Source of the DNA: Ephydatia muelleri
Lineage: Eukaryota; Porifera; Demospongiae; Spongillida; Spongillidae
DNA length: 64,000 bases
NCBI GenBank assembly: GCA_013339895.1
Contig: JABACO010000012.1
Span: 9,427,777-9,491,776 of the forward strand
Direction: 5' to 3'
Below the pieces are notes generated by a model, which was not told where the DNA came from, ran no database searches, and saw only the letters and a program-made list of their open reading frames with translations. Position numbers and translations under genes: made by a program. This document shows positions 34,667 through 45,480 of this stretch, one piece after another (position 1 is the first letter of the stretch; the number at the start of each line of letters is the position of its first letter).

Positions 34667-34801
34667 TGTAGAACCCACAGCGTGAAGTGATTATCAGAAC
34701 TTCACTGCATCAACTCTCTCGATCATGCGCATACACCAAATTTATATGCAGCTAATAGTTCAATAACTAGTCAATCATTTGATACAGGTTATGCCACTAC
34801 A
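34667..34801 (-). repeat. 5' LTR of element I, 135 bp
   Basis: Reverse complement of 30249-30383, in the orientation expected for the minus-strand gag half. On the minus strand it is preceded by TATG. Confidence 0.9.
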
Positions 34802-34991
34802 CATACAACCAGTGAGTACAAGTGCCTCCTACCTACATAGATGAGCAGAACAATTAAACGCTCAGTTGTAGTAGTGTGCAGTGATTGGAGACACGCCTAA
34901 AGAGTTCAGGTTTGTTCCCTGACTTAGCAATTTTGTGGTGACTGAGATAGGCCTCCAATTCAGGTTTCTTCCATTTGGACAGGTTCGCTCC

Positions 34992-35671
34992 TCATAGGTT
35001 ACTCTGGCCTTCTTCTGCCTTGAGGTTGGTCCACATCTTCTTGCAGCCTTCCACGCTTATAACCAACAGCTCTTGGAGCTTCGGTCTTGCTGTCAAAGGT
35101 CTGGTATACACTGCTCGTATCTTCCCTGCAAGTGGAAGCTCACTCAGCCTAATAGCTTTCTGCAGCTGCAGCTCATCCAGCCTGGCAAACACACCATCAA
35201 CAGAGATCTTCACCTTACCCAGGCATTAGACTTGATGCCTTTACGAAATACATTATCAATTCGTTGTATGGTAGCAGCATCAAGCTTATTTTCATACTGT
35301 ACATGACGACGGACATCGATATGAGGAAGCCTTCGCACGCTGCTTTCGTAACCGTCTTCACAATCCATTAGCTCCAACACCTTCAAAATCTGTGCTTGCG
35401 ATGCAGATACATGTTCCAAGCGATCATCTGATACATGTATAGAAGGCGTCATATCAACGGCAGAACTTGCAGACGCAACTGTATCGTGATGGATCCGAGC
35501 TTGGCGTTCTGGGTTAGACCAAGCCAAGGTTTCAGAATCTGACGAAACACTATCCTTTCTCGGTCGACCGCGCGAACGGGGTTGGCACAAGCAGCATTTC
35601 GTACAGTTGGTTCCTGCAGTGCATTTGTCGCAAACAGGCTTCTTGTGCTTAGAAGAACACGGGAGAGACAT
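34992..35671 (-). CDS. Cys-rich, AT-hook-like protein, unknown
   Basis: Start chosen at the ATG at 35671 (MSLPCSSKHKKPVC), giving a Cys cluster C-x2-C ... C-x2-C-C-x-C within the first ~35 residues, followed by the AT-hook-like core RGRPRK. After a Ser/Asp-rich stretch comes EHVSASQAQILKVLELMDCE and VRRHVQYENKLDAATIQRID. The frame stops at 35210, but GCCTGG-GTAAGG looks like a donor. A second frame (35213-34992) continues in the same style (ARLDELQLQKAIRLSELPLA, ELLVISVEGCKKMWTNLKAE), so a short intron or a frameshift lies near 35210. The family is not recognised. Position between a MITE and an LTR suggests either a host gene or a transposon accessory gene. Confidence 0.45.
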
Positions 35672-35821
35672 ATTAGAGCTAGGGATGGTGCACGTGAGCC
35701 CAGATGATATAAGCCGTTCACAACCGCTATAATTGAATAGTCTGGGCACAAGATGGAAGTTTGCTCACTGAACTGTTTTGCGACAACCAGATAGGTTGTG
35801 AACATTTAAATTGTGATATAT

Positions 35822-36061
35822 GGGACAGTTTCCGCGAAAATTGCCCCACGGTTACAATGTTATAAAAATGCATCGCGTTTGAATCGCTATAACTTCCCAA
35901 CGGATACTTCCTATTTTCAATATTTCATAGTGAAATGGTGTAGTATGAAGTGTTGAAAATAGGGAGTCGATAGCGTTATCCATTGGGAAGTTATAGCGAT
36001 TCAAACGCGATGCATTTTTATAACATTTTAACCGTGGGGCAATTTTCGCGGAAACTGTCCC
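35822..36061. mobile_element. MITE, 240 bp, same family as 17785-18034
   Basis: Ends GGGACAGTTTCCGCG / CGCGGAAACTGTCCC, flanked by 4-bp ATAT repeats (35818-35821, 36062-36065). Nearly the same palindromic body as the copy at 17785. Confidence 0.85.
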
Positions 36062-36204
36062 ATATTCTATTAGGTACCTAAAAGAATCTAAGAATCTGTT
36101 TAAAACTACTCCAGAAAAAAGTGTACTTCTTAGCATTCGAACATCGATTAACGGATGTCCGCGTAACTTTAAATTAATACAAGTACGTTGCCATTCATGA
36201 TATG

Positions 36205-36362
36205 AAGCTAAGAATAGCACCAAACGTCGTAAAAAGAATTGGGCTATCTGAATATGTATTTTACAACTTAAATCAACGTTTTCCGACTAATTTTCTAAAA
36301 ACCAGGTTCGACAAAAAATACCTTCGATCTACACGGAACCGGTGTTAAGGTAGCAATGATTG
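36205..36362 (+). repeat. Dispersed repeat, copy 2
   Basis: Second copy of the repeat at 30640-30840, ending just before the P element. Confidence 0.55.
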
Positions 36363-37305
36363 ATAGGAAGAGTTGAAGCATAGATTATATAGGAAGGGAT
36401 TGGAAACGGGACGTTTTAACACCAATTAACAGGTTCCATCAGTGTAGTAGAAAATAAAATGGCGAATTGCGATGCTGTAACTGTTGTTGGTAACTTACTT
36501 AAACAAAGAGTTGTGCGTAGGGTGACACATGCACTTTCCTATATCTAGACGGAAAGTCTCTGGTATTGGATGCTGTACATCAAGTTTTAGAAGACGCTTC
36601 ATTTCGAACGAAATCACCAGTTGCAATAGAAGCGTGGCAAGCGGCTGTACAAATGAATGACTGGTGTAAACAGGACGCCAATGAAACCGCTTTGCAGCTG
36701 CTCTCTCAAAAACTAGTCACAATGCTAACCACAACTTTGCGAATCGACGCACATGGAATCCCGAATAGATTCAAACTGTGGGAACTGTATTTTACTATTC
36801 GTTCATCAAAGCAATTCATTCAAAACTGGGTTACATTTTTATCTCTGATGAAGGTGAGCCCAACTCCTGTACTATATCAACATCTAACTGACGTAGTGTT
36901 CAAGTCATTGATCCGTAGTAAGCTTCTGTTCCGAACACAGAAGTCTGCAGATGAGGAGACACTTATGGTAACACCAGTAGAAGCAAATGCGTTAAGATAC
37001 GTAGCAGGTTACGTATGTCACCATGTATGCAACTCTATACGACAAAAAAATCATCCTCTGAAAGATGATCTTCTTCTTTGTCTCTCATCACTGGTGAAAT
37101 TGAGTGGTGATGGTGATGACTGTGGTACTGCTGAAGAGTGGACCAATCTGGTGGATAGGGGAGGACTTGTTCACGTAAATGAGATAACATATGCCCTTTT
37201 CATCTCTTTGGAAAACGAGATACGTGATTGTCTGAAATCACTATCTACTGGTGTTGCTGGACCAAGTTCAGATCGGCAGACAACTATCACTCAGAGATTG
37301 GTAAA

Positions 37306-37566
37306 TGTTGTGTTTCTCGTTAGAAAATACTCAGGATCTCAAAAGAATATAATATTACAGGGAAAATCACAGCGATACAAAGTAATACAGCCTATGTCAA
37401 ACTACAGTAGAGCACGAAAAGAATGCACACTGACGTCTATATCCGAATCGCACACACAGTGAAATGCTTAAATAGCCAAAAGAAAGTTCTAGAACATGCA
37501 TGCCCAACACATGTATAATTAACACCTAAAGGCAAGCCAGGTCATGCCAAAGCATGCTCCTTAACA
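37306..37566 (-). repeat. 3' LTR of element II
   Basis: On the minus strand begins TGTTAAGGAGCATGC and ends AAACACAACA. Preceded on that strand by the polypurine tract AGTGGGGGAGG. Confidence 0.95.
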
Positions 37567-37607
37567 CCTCCCCCACTGGTCTTGAGGCTTGACCTCAGAG
37601 GCCAAGT

Positions 37608-40600
37608 TCACTTTCTAATCCTGGTTGACCTCCGTAGATTTTCGGGACCATAGTCTCCTCCAGTAGGCAAACGTGGATTGCGAGGTTTGGGGTTTGGTGG
37701 TGGCTTAGGTTCTGGAATAGAGGGCTCTTGAGGTGTTGGCATTGGTTTTGGGCTTTCTGAGAGCATGTCTTGACCAGATGAAGTGTCTGAGTAAGTCTCT
37801 TCAAGTGAGGAATTGGAGGAATTAGAATCACATGTGGGAGTATCCCCCGGATCATCATCTTCTTGAATGCCATGCCTTGGCCTCAGCTGTTCTAAATGTC
37901 GTCGCCATGTGACTCCTTTAGGAAATACACGAACATTGAATGAACGAGAGCCAAAGACCTTTGTGACAACAGCAGGGACCCATCTTGGCTCCTTCTCCCT
38001 CCTTGGACCACAGTATAGGGCATAACAGGGGGATCCTATCTTGAATGTCTGGGTCACCTTTTCAACATGCTGGTGTCTCTCACTCAACTGGGACTTGGTA
38101 GCACTCTTCGCTTGTTTCCCTTGGGCTATGTGTGCTGGTGAAGGTAGCACAATATCTATTTTGCTCCTAATCTGACGCCGATTCAGGATTTCACTGGGTG
38201 AATATCCTTCTGCAAGAGGTGTCCTTCGGTACTGCATGAGGAATTCCTGTAGTGCTGCCTTGGGTGGGAGTGTTGATTTGTTGAGGGCCCGTTTGAAAGT
38301 TTGTACCATGCGCTCAGCTGCTCCGTTAGTGGCTGGATGGTATGGCGCCCCAGTAAGATGCACAATACCACGCTCACGGCACCAAGTCTGAAATTCTTCG
38401 GACAGGAAAGATGTAGAATTGTCTGTTACAATCGTGTGAGGGTATCCGAAGTGTGCAAAGTCCTGCTCTAGTAGGTCAGTAGTAGCTTTGCTTGAGGTAG
38501 ATGTTGTGGCATGAATGCAAGGGTAGTTCGAGTAGGCATCTACCATAACTAACCAATTACTGCCCAAGAAGTTTATAGCATGATCAACGTGGAGTCTGCT
38601 CCATGGCTTTTCAGGTAACATCCAGGGATGGTTAGCAGGTTTGGCTACTTTGTTCTGGTGTTCCCCACATGTGCTGCATCGCTGACACTGATCCATGATG
38701 TCCTTGTCAATTCCTGGCCAGTATACTGCTGTACGGGCTAACTGTTTCATTCTTTGGATGCCAAAATGCCCTAAATGAAGTAGCTGCAGTACTTGAGGCT
38801 GCAGGCTGGAAGGAATGACTATCCTGGATCCATTTAGAAGACAGCCATGAGCTACAGAGAGTGACATGGAAATCTTTTTGAAGTTTTCCATAGAATAGTC
38901 CTTTGTTTGAATCTCTGGGATTCTCTCAGGCCATCCTTCTCTGGTGCAGCGAATCACATTTGAAATCACTGGGTCGTTCGCTGACTCCCTTGCTAGAACA
39001 CCAGGGTCTGTGGGGTTGAGTTGCTGACCTATTGTGCGAATGGCACAGACCACATCTACATCTGCCTCATCCTCCTCCCCATCAAAATTGGTATCTGCTT
39101 CTGCTGGAAGGCGGCTAAGGGCATCAGCATTCCCATGCTCTGATGTCTTCCGATATTCAATGCTGTATTGATACTGGTTGAGCATCAGTGCCCATCGAGC
39201 CAATCTATTAGCAGCTAACACTGGGGTTGCTCTGTGTGGACCAAATAAAGCAATGAGAGGCTTATGGTCTGTCACCAAAATGAAGCTGCGACCATACAGA
39301 AACTGGTGGAACTTCTTTAATGCAAATATAATGGCTAGCGCTTCTTTCTGAATTTGGCTATATCTGCGTTGAGTTTCTGTAAGCGTCTTGGAGACGTTTG
39401 CAATCGGCCATTCGCTGCCATCTGGATAGCGGTGAAAAAGGACTGCTCCAATACCAACCTCTGATGCATCACAAGAGAATCCTATTGGAACGGAAGATTG
39501 AAAATGAGCCAACACGGTATCTGCACATAAGTTTTTCTTCAGCTCCCGAAAGGCTGCTTCTTCTGTAGAATCCCATTTCCATTTGGAGTCCTTCTTGGTG
39601 AGCTGATGCAATGGTGCTAACACTGTAGCTAGATTGGGTAAGAACTTGCTATAAAACTGTACTGAACCCAGAAAAGAACGAAGACTGCTGACATTTGTAG
39701 GAGGAGGCATCTGTACAAGAGCATCAACCTTTGATCCTTTTGCAATTCCCTTTTGGGAGAGAGTATGACCCATATACTCAATGGACGGTTCTGCAAAATG
39801 ACATTTTTCAAAGCGGCATCGAAGGCCTTTGTCCTGTAGACGTTGGAGAAGAGCACGGAGGTTCTCCAGGTGTTCTGAAGCATTCGTACCACTAACCAGA
39901 ATGTCGTCAAAATAGGTGCCTACTCCTTTGAGGTCTCCTGTCAGCTGATCCATGATTTCTTGGAAATAGCCTGGGGCAGAGCTAATGCCAAATGGAAGTC
40001 GAAGTTGGAGCAAAACCCCACGATGGGTACTCAGTGCAAGCCTCTTCTGGCTTTCTGGACCAAGCAGCACCTGGTTGTAGGCATCCGCTAGATCAATTTT
40101 GGAGAAACCATATCCACCGCTGAGTTTTCGCATCAAGTCTTCAGGAAGGGGAATTGGATAACGATGAGTTTCCAACTGAGCATTGATAGCCACTGAATAG
40201 TCTCCACAAACTCTTATCTTGCCATTAGGTTGACCCGGTAGAACCTTTTTACGAATCGGGACAACTGGAGTTCCATATGCATTGAATTGGGTTGGTTTCC
40301 AGACACCCTTTGCAATACCCGCATCATAAGCTTGATTTAAGTCATCCAGAATAGCAAAAGGTACTGGACGAGGTTTACAGAAGGTGGATTTGGACTCTGC
40401 CTTGAATTTGATCTCCAATTGAAAATCCTTCAAGCACCCCAGCTCAGGTTTGAAAAGTTCTGTGAATTCACCACACAGCTTACGGCAAGCTTGCTGTAAC
40501 TCCTCATCTGGCTTGGGTTCCTTTGTGTCAGTGATACTCTGAAGATTCTGAATCGTTCCTTTGCCTGGAGTCGAAGACACCCCTAGTAAAGCAGAAACGT

Positions 40601-41912
40601 TAACCCCAAGTTTAACAATAGCATCACGACCAAGGAGATTGAGTTTTGGAACATCGGTGACTGTGAACGCTAATGTTACTGGTTCCTGGTCCTTTAGAAG
40701 AGAAGCTGAAGCTCTGAAGGTGCCAAGTGCTGGGAGATGCTGCCCATTAGCCACTTGATAGCGACTGGAGACTTGTATGAGTGCAGGTACTCCAAGTTTC
40801 TTCCATAAATCCTTAGAGCAGAAATTATCACCAGCCCCAGTGTCAACTTCGAAAGTGAGTTGCTGGCCACTAACCCAGACTGACTGTTTCAGTTGCGGAA
40901 TGGAGTTAATGCTTTTGACTGTTCTCAGTGCATGCCTAGAGATGATCTTGACAGACCCCCTATCCTCCTTTTTCTTCTTCAGACATACTGATTGAAGGTG
41001 TCCCATCTTCTGGCAGAAATGGCAGGTGCTTTTTATGTGAGGACAATCCTTAGCTATGTGTTCAGTATTTCCACACCTAGGGCAAACTCCTTTGGCGAAA
41101 TCCCTCTTTTTCTGACCCTTGCTCTTGAGTTTCGAATTTAACACAGAGTGTTCATCCACCTGCTTCTTGAAATGTTGAACTTTGTGTACGGACCCTGATT
41201 TGTTTCCATATACCGTTTCCTTGGCGACCTTGGAAGCGTCCTCGGTCTCCATTGCAACCGTTATAGCCTTGGCGAAAGTTAAGTCACTGTCCTTGACCTT
41301 GAATAATGCTTTTAGAACAGCTTCATTGTTGATTGAACAAATAAAACGAGTGCGCAATGCTTCGTCAAGCGGATCCTTGATAGAAGCGAAATCGCACGTC
41401 ACCGCGTCCTGTCGAATTCTAGCCGCGAGTTCTTGGACTGTTTCCCCCGGCTTCCGAAGCATATTCGACCAGAACTTGAAGCGCTCCCGAATAATGTAAC
41501 GGGTTGGGTCGAACTGGTTCTTCATGAAAGTAGCGATCTCGTCGATGGTGAGTTCGTTGACATCTTTTGGAGGGGACAATTGCGAAGCAAGATTGCTGAG
41601 CGTTTTGAACGTTACCAGAGATTGATTTGTCAAAAAGACCTGTGCCTTCTTGTCGTCTGGTATTGAATGAGCCGCGACGAATGTCTGGAAGCGGGCCCAG
41701 TAATCCGTCCAGAGCTCTGACGTTGTGTCGAAAGAGACGAAGCTAGGAAAAGACTTTGGAGTTGAATCTGCCCATTTAGCCGCTCCGCCGGTCAAAGTTG
41801 CAATAATAGCTTCCGTCTGTTTCGCGTGTGCATGTATCTGTGCCTTCGTTTGTTCGCGCTGTATTTGCATTTGTTGCTGCAGCAGCTCCATGAGTTTTGC
41901 AGTCTCGCTCAT
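37608..41912 (-). CDS. Gag-Pol polyprotein of element II, 1434 aa
   Basis: A single uninterrupted frame. Order: coiled N-terminal Gag (LMELLQQQMQIQREQTKAQI), retrotransposon Gag core (residues ~80-230), two zinc knuckles (CPRCGNTEHIAKDC, CHFCQKMGHLQSVC, ~280-315), aspartic protease (FEVDTGAGDNF, ~355), reverse transcriptase (FSKIDLADAYNQV; YFDDILVSG as the YxDD box, ~650), RNase H (FSCDASEVGIGAVL), integrase zinc finger (H-x-H, CQRCSTCGEHQ) and catalytic core (VDHAINFLG, TIVTDNSTSFLSEEF, AAERMVQTFKRAL), then a Pro-rich tail. Gag and pol are fused without a stop or frameshift. All catalytic signatures are present, so the element may be competent. Confidence 0.95.
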   Translation of the reverse strand: MSETAKLMELLQQQMQIQREQTKAQIHAHAKQTEAIIATLTGGAAKWADSTPKSFPSFVSFDTTSELWTDYWARFQTFVAAHSIPDDKKAQVFLTNQSLVTFKTLSNLASQLSPPKDVNELTIDEIATFMKNQFDPTRYIIRERFKFWSNMLRKPGETVQELAARIRQDAVTCDFASIKDPLDEALRTRFICSINNEAVLKALFKVKDSDLTFAKAITVAMETEDASKVAKETVYGNKSGSVHKVQHFKKQVDEHSVLNSKLKSKGQKKRDFAKGVCPRCGNTEHIAKDCPHIKSTCHFCQKMGHLQSVCLKKKKEDRGSVKIISRHALRTVKSINSIPQLKQSVWVSGQQLTFEVDTGAGDNFCSKDLWKKLGVPALIQVSSRYQVANGQHLPALGTFRASASLLKDQEPVTLAFTVTDVPKLNLLGRDAIVKLGVNVSALLGVSSTPGKGTIQNLQSITDTKEPKPDEELQQACRKLCGEFTELFKPELGCLKDFQLEIKFKAESKSTFCKPRPVPFAILDDLNQAYDAGIAKGVWKPTQFNAYGTPVVPIRKKVLPGQPNGKIRVCGDYSVAINAQLETHRYPIPLPEDLMRKLSGGYGFSKIDLADAYNQVLLGPESQKRLALSTHRGVLLQLRLPFGISSAPGYFQEIMDQLTGDLKGVGTYFDDILVSGTNASEHLENLRALLQRLQDKGLRCRFEKCHFAEPSIEYMGHTLSQKGIAKGSKVDALVQMPPPTNVSSLRSFLGSVQFYSKFLPNLATVLAPLHQLTKKDSKWKWDSTEEAAFRELKKNLCADTVLAHFQSSVPIGFSCDASEVGIGAVLFHRYPDGSEWPIANVSKTLTETQRRYSQIQKEALAIIFALKKFHQFLYGRSFILVTDHKPLIALFGPHRATPVLAANRLARWALMLNQYQYSIEYRKTSEHGNADALSRLPAEADTNFDGEEDEADVDVVCAIRTIGQQLNPTDPGVLARESANDPVISNVIRCTREGWPERIPEIQTKDYSMENFKKISMSLSVAHGCLLNGSRIVIPSSLQPQVLQLLHLGHFGIQRMKQLARTAVYWPGIDKDIMDQCQRCSTCGEHQNKVAKPANHPWMLPEKPWSRLHVDHAINFLGSNWLVMVDAYSNYPCIHATTSTSSKATTDLLEQDFAHFGYPHTIVTDNSTSFLSEEFQTWCRERGIVHLTGAPYHPATNGAAERMVQTFKRALNKSTLPPKAALQEFLMQYRRTPLAEGYSPSEILNRRQIRSKIDIVLPSPAHIAQGKQAKSATKSQLSERHQHVEKVTQTFKIGSPCYALYCGPRREKEPRWVPAVVTKVFGSRSFNVRVFPKGVTWRRHLEQLRPRHGIQEDDDPGDTPTCDSNSSNSSLEETYSDTSSGQDMLSESPKPMPTPQEPSIPEPKPPPNPKPRNPRLPTGGDYGPENLRRSTRIRK

Positions 41913-41924
41913 CTTCGCTGATCC

Positions 41925-41945
41925 GGAATCCTGCCGACTACGCCA
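41925..41945 (-). promoter_or_regulatory. tRNA primer binding site of element II
   Basis: Nine bases inside the 5' LTR the minus strand reads TGGCGTAGTCGGCAGGATTC, which starts with TGG (complement of the tRNA CCA end) and continues like the complement of a T-arm. The matching tRNA is not assigned. Confidence 0.7.
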
Positions 41946-41954
41946 ATTTTATCC

Positions 41955-42215
41955 TGTTGTGTTTCTCGTTAGAAAATACTCAGGATCTCAAAAGAATATA
42001 ATATTACAGGGAAAATCACAGCGATACAAAGTAATACAGCCTATGTCAAACTACAGTAGAGCACGAAAAGAATGCACACTGACGTCTATATCCGAATCGC
42101 ACACACAGTGAAATGCTTAAATAGCCAAAAGAAAATTCTAGAACATGCATGCCCAACACATGTATAATTAACACCTAAAGGCAAGCCAGGTCATGCCAAA
42201 GCATGCTCCTTAACA
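41955..42215 (-). repeat. 5' LTR of element II
   Basis: Copy of 37306-37566. Provides the minus-strand promoter for the gag-pol ORF starting ~43 bases inside. Confidence 0.95.
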
Positions 42216-42489
42216 GTAAATAATGATGATGTCCAATTTTATTGGTGTATGATTGCGGCTAACTTTGAAGTGGATGATTTAGATACGCATTCCACATTGC
42301 TAAATATGATAGTGGACCTATTTATTACAATTAGAGGTTTTTCATACAGCAATGCTTGGATGGAGAAATTCAAGCAACAGGAAAAAACAACAACACAGAA
42401 ATCAAAAAGTCTGCGTAGAAAACTGTGTACAGACTATACCAATGAATGATGTATGCATACATTAATTGTTGATGTAATATTATGAAGTG

Positions 42490-45087
42490 TCATTTGTGTT
42501 TCCGATGTCTCTTTGGTAATGGCTGGCTTTCTTCATCTACATCAAGTGCCTTCTTGCTTCCCCGACAGTTTCCTTTAGTGACATTGCCACAAACACCATT
42601 TATTACACGTAAAGCCTGAGTATTTTTGCAAAATTCTTGGACGTTTGGATTATCACATGTCTTTCCCCTCTGTCGTTGGCAGCCAAAAAATTTCTCCAAT
42701 GGGTCTTGTGACAAACGTTCACTTAAGAAGCATGTAATCCCAGGAATAGTGAAAAGGTACCTCACTAGTTCTACAAATGATTTTACTGAGAAAAGAAATA
42801 AATAAAAATGTATAATAACATGTCATTTGACTTACTGGTAGTTATGATCCCCAGTCGAGTCTCTGCACTCAACAGCATCTTTAACCTCGCTTTTTTTGGT
42901 ATGCCTTTTTTTTGGTTAACACTTACCTCCCAATCTGTTAAATATGGGATGAACTCCTTCTCTAGCCACTAAAAAAAAGGAGATTATACAAAGTACACTG
43001 ACATTCTGAGCACATACGGTTAAACGGAAGTCATCAGCAGATCTGTATGGTTGTTTAAATGGTTTTTTATGTTTATTGCCCGTAGAAAAGTTGTTGACAT
43101 TCAAGCAATCAAAGAATTTATCCATCATTGTTATAAAACGAACTGTTTCAACCACATCATCTCCTCCTGTAAGCTGAAGAGCTTTGGCCACAGATTCACT
43201 CAGTACCTGTATTTTTTGGCAGCAAAGATGCACACAACATAATATGATCTACGTACATCTCTATTGACAAAGATACTTACTTGAGCTGCGAGATCTACTC
43301 GCATTTTAGAGAAACTGGTCAGATCTAAATGTTCATACTTCACTTTGGGTATTAACCTGAGTCCTATAGCTTGTTTGGTGTCGAGAGTGTATAACTGCTT
43401 CAGATGTTGCCAACTTATTAGCTTGTCATTGCACTACAGGAAAGAATTTACACATGAGTATGTTGAAACCATTAAAGAGCTATGTAGCGTACACAAAGGT
43501 TCCTTGTCAAGCAGCAGTTCCTGGTGGTTTTTAACAGATGAGGGGGATCTGATATGAAATAGAAAAACTGACCATCACTTGAAAATATATTAGGTACCTT
43601 GTACAGATTTTTGTCATTCTTGGCATGTATCTTCCAAAACCGACGATTTACAGATGCTCCATCCCATGTTATGCCCATAACCTTAAATCCTTGCCTTTCG
43701 AGCCTTGCTATTGCTTCCCATATTGGATCAACGAGCAGATCTCCAGTTAGATCCGTGCAAGCAAATTGGGCATATGGGAAATTCAGGTTCCGGAACAGAC
43801 CCCTCACCATTAATACCAGCATGGATTTTGCCAAAACTGGTTCACCACTTTCACCTGACACAGAAGCCTCATATTGTGACAAGTGAGTGTTGAAGTCACC
43901 TATGTTAACAAAGCCCAGCAGAGTTTTGAAATGCTTATCAAAAACCAAATCTTGTTTGATATGTACTTCATCCATGATGAGAAAAACATATCTGTTTACA
44001 TCCTGTTCTAAATTAGCAATGTCCAAAAGCATCTCATCAACCTGAACTGAAAACCCAATGGTAGTGGAGATATGATGGGTGTAATCCCGAAGCGTTCTTT
44101 GAGATGGTAGCTGCACACATCCTGAATCACGTACCAGTTCATACGCTTTTCCAGACAAATGTCTGAGGTACAGGCACCACTTGATAAATACTGGATGCCA
44201 TCTCCTTGCTCGAGCATTCACAATGCTTGATGCTTTTATTTGCTGTTCCCCAAAAAGACGCTGAAGTGAACCTTCTGGGTAAGAATGCTGAATTTCAGCT
44301 GTGCAGTCATTTGCCATGGATTTTAGATCATCATGCAAATCCACATCCACTTCTACTCCCTCTGTAGCTATAGCAGAGGATTTTTTCTGTTGTAGACGAC
44401 TGATTTGTTTTTTCAGCAACTTGTTCTCTTTATGCATGCGATGCAGTCGCTCTACTATTTCAGGAGTTCTTAAGGCAGCATAGGAGGTGTGGCTACTGGG
44501 ATGGGTTGATTCATCGTGGCTTTTGCGTGACTTTAAACCAGTTAATGAATGCCTATGCTTTTCACAGGCTGTGCATCTCTGTGATTTAGTAGTTTCAATG
44601 ATCACCTCACAGTTGGCATGAAATAATGATGGAAAATCAAGCCTTTTCATGTCAACTGTAGCTACAACCTGAGACCCTAAGAAGTATATGCTTAATCAGT
44701 CTGCTACATACAAGTAAGGTCTTACTTGAATGGTCTTTCATAACACCATGGCGGATACTTCTAATATCAACAAACTCAAAATTGCCTTGACAAAGTGTAC
44801 TAGTGTGAATTGTGTGTACAAGGGTGCTGACAGCAGAGGCTAAAATGTGAGAGACATGTCATTGCTTTACAGGCAATTAAAATAGCTATGCAATATACCT
44901 GAGTGCATTGTCTCTGTCAGATCCATTAAAATAGTACACAGCTTTTGGTTTACCATCACACCACATACATACACTGACCAAGAGAAATCTGGCCTTATTG
45001 CCACACAACGGATAACTTCCATACAAGTGCCCTTATAGCCAAGCTTGATGATGTTAAGAACACCTTCCCGCAGTTCACATTTCCAAT
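42490..45087 (-). CDS. P-element (THAP9-like) transposase, multi-exon
   Basis: Exons supported by splice sites and family pattern: 45087-44899, 44839-44726, 44668-43493, 43433-43281, 43206-43018, 42968-42927, about 42890-42836 and 42785-42490. Key segments: ARRWHPVFIKWCLYLRHLSG, PSQRTLRDYTHHIS, MDEVHIKQDLVFDKHFK (acidic catalytic region), FISDPPHLLKTTRN, VLSESVAKAL, MMDKFFDCLNVNN, WLEKEFIPYLTDWE and LSQDPLEKFFGCQRQRG. A coiled region (HRMHKENKLLKKQISRLQQK) lies ahead of the catalytic part. The N-terminal THAP-type DNA-binding exon should lie between 45090 and 45480, where Cys/His-bearing frames occur, but I could not settle its structure. No stop was found within the listed exons. Confidence 0.8.
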
Positions 45088-45089
45088 CT

Positions 45090-45480
45090 GTACATATCAG
45101 TATATATAAATACAATCCGAAACTCAAACATGCGATGCATATACCTTGGGGTAAGGCTAGCTGCTCCAACTTGCAACAAAGCTGTTCCAAGGTTGTAACT
45201 GGCGTTTCCACGTACAATTGCAGAGGGAGAGAAACCAAAAAGGACAGCTTCTGTCTCTTTTTCCTTTCATAATTCTTCGTACTTGAGAGTTGCAATCGAC
45301 GGTGTCCTCCCATTCACACCTGAGTTCCAACGAGAAAAAAAAAGAGTATTTAGTGTGGAAGTACGTTGTCCACACACCAGATCGTTCATATGATCAGTAC
45401 ACAACCAGACAAACGAATAAAATAATGGAAAAATAGACCTTAGCACGCGCTGCACGCCCACAACCGCACACATGTCCAAA
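45090..45480 (-). other. Probable 5' exons of the P transposase (unresolved)
   Basis: Frames contain MDMCAVVGVQRVL, a WLCTDHM segment and NGRTPSIATLKYEE followed by a basic KKRQK run. These resemble pieces of a THAP zinc finger and linker, but exon borders are unclear. Confidence 0.35.

Larger units (their letters stand above)
37306..42215 (-). mobile_element. Ty3/Gypsy retrotransposon, apparently intact (element II)
   Basis: 261-bp LTRs (37306-37566 and 41955-42215), one gag-pol ORF, primer binding site and polypurine tract are all present. The target duplication GTAAA is exact (37301-37305 and 42216-42220). The LTRs differ at one position seen by eye (GTTCT versus ATTCT), so insertion is recent. 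Minus-strand orientation. Confidence 0.95.
36459..42449 (+). pseudogene. Second P-element gene, interrupted by Gypsy insertion
   Basis: Exon 1 is 36459-36489 (MANCDAVTVV); a 59-nt intron with GTAACT...TATCTAG follows. Exon 2 runs 36549-37305, and the frame resumes exactly after the insertion at 42221-42449 (stop TGA). Removing the Gypsy and one 5-bp duplication restores a 338-codon frame, so before the insertion it was intact. Recognisable pieces: AIEAWQAAVQMNDWCKQ, VEANALRYVAGYVCHHVC, and a basic C-terminus. No nuclease or THAP motif is visible. The product is unknown. Its location inside the terminal repeats and convergent to the transposase suggests an element-encoded accessory protein. 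Confidence 0.7.

Noticed and set aside
41725..42111. Plus-strand frame across the Gypsy 5' LTR
   Set aside because: Antisense to gag and then LTR sequence. The same LTR peptide appears at the end of the 36566-37462 frame, which shows that it is not part of that gene.
43540..43600. Possible 49-nt intron GTACCT...TATCAG in the P transposase
   Set aside because: Removing it would destroy the family-typical FISDPPHLLKT segment and shift the frame.
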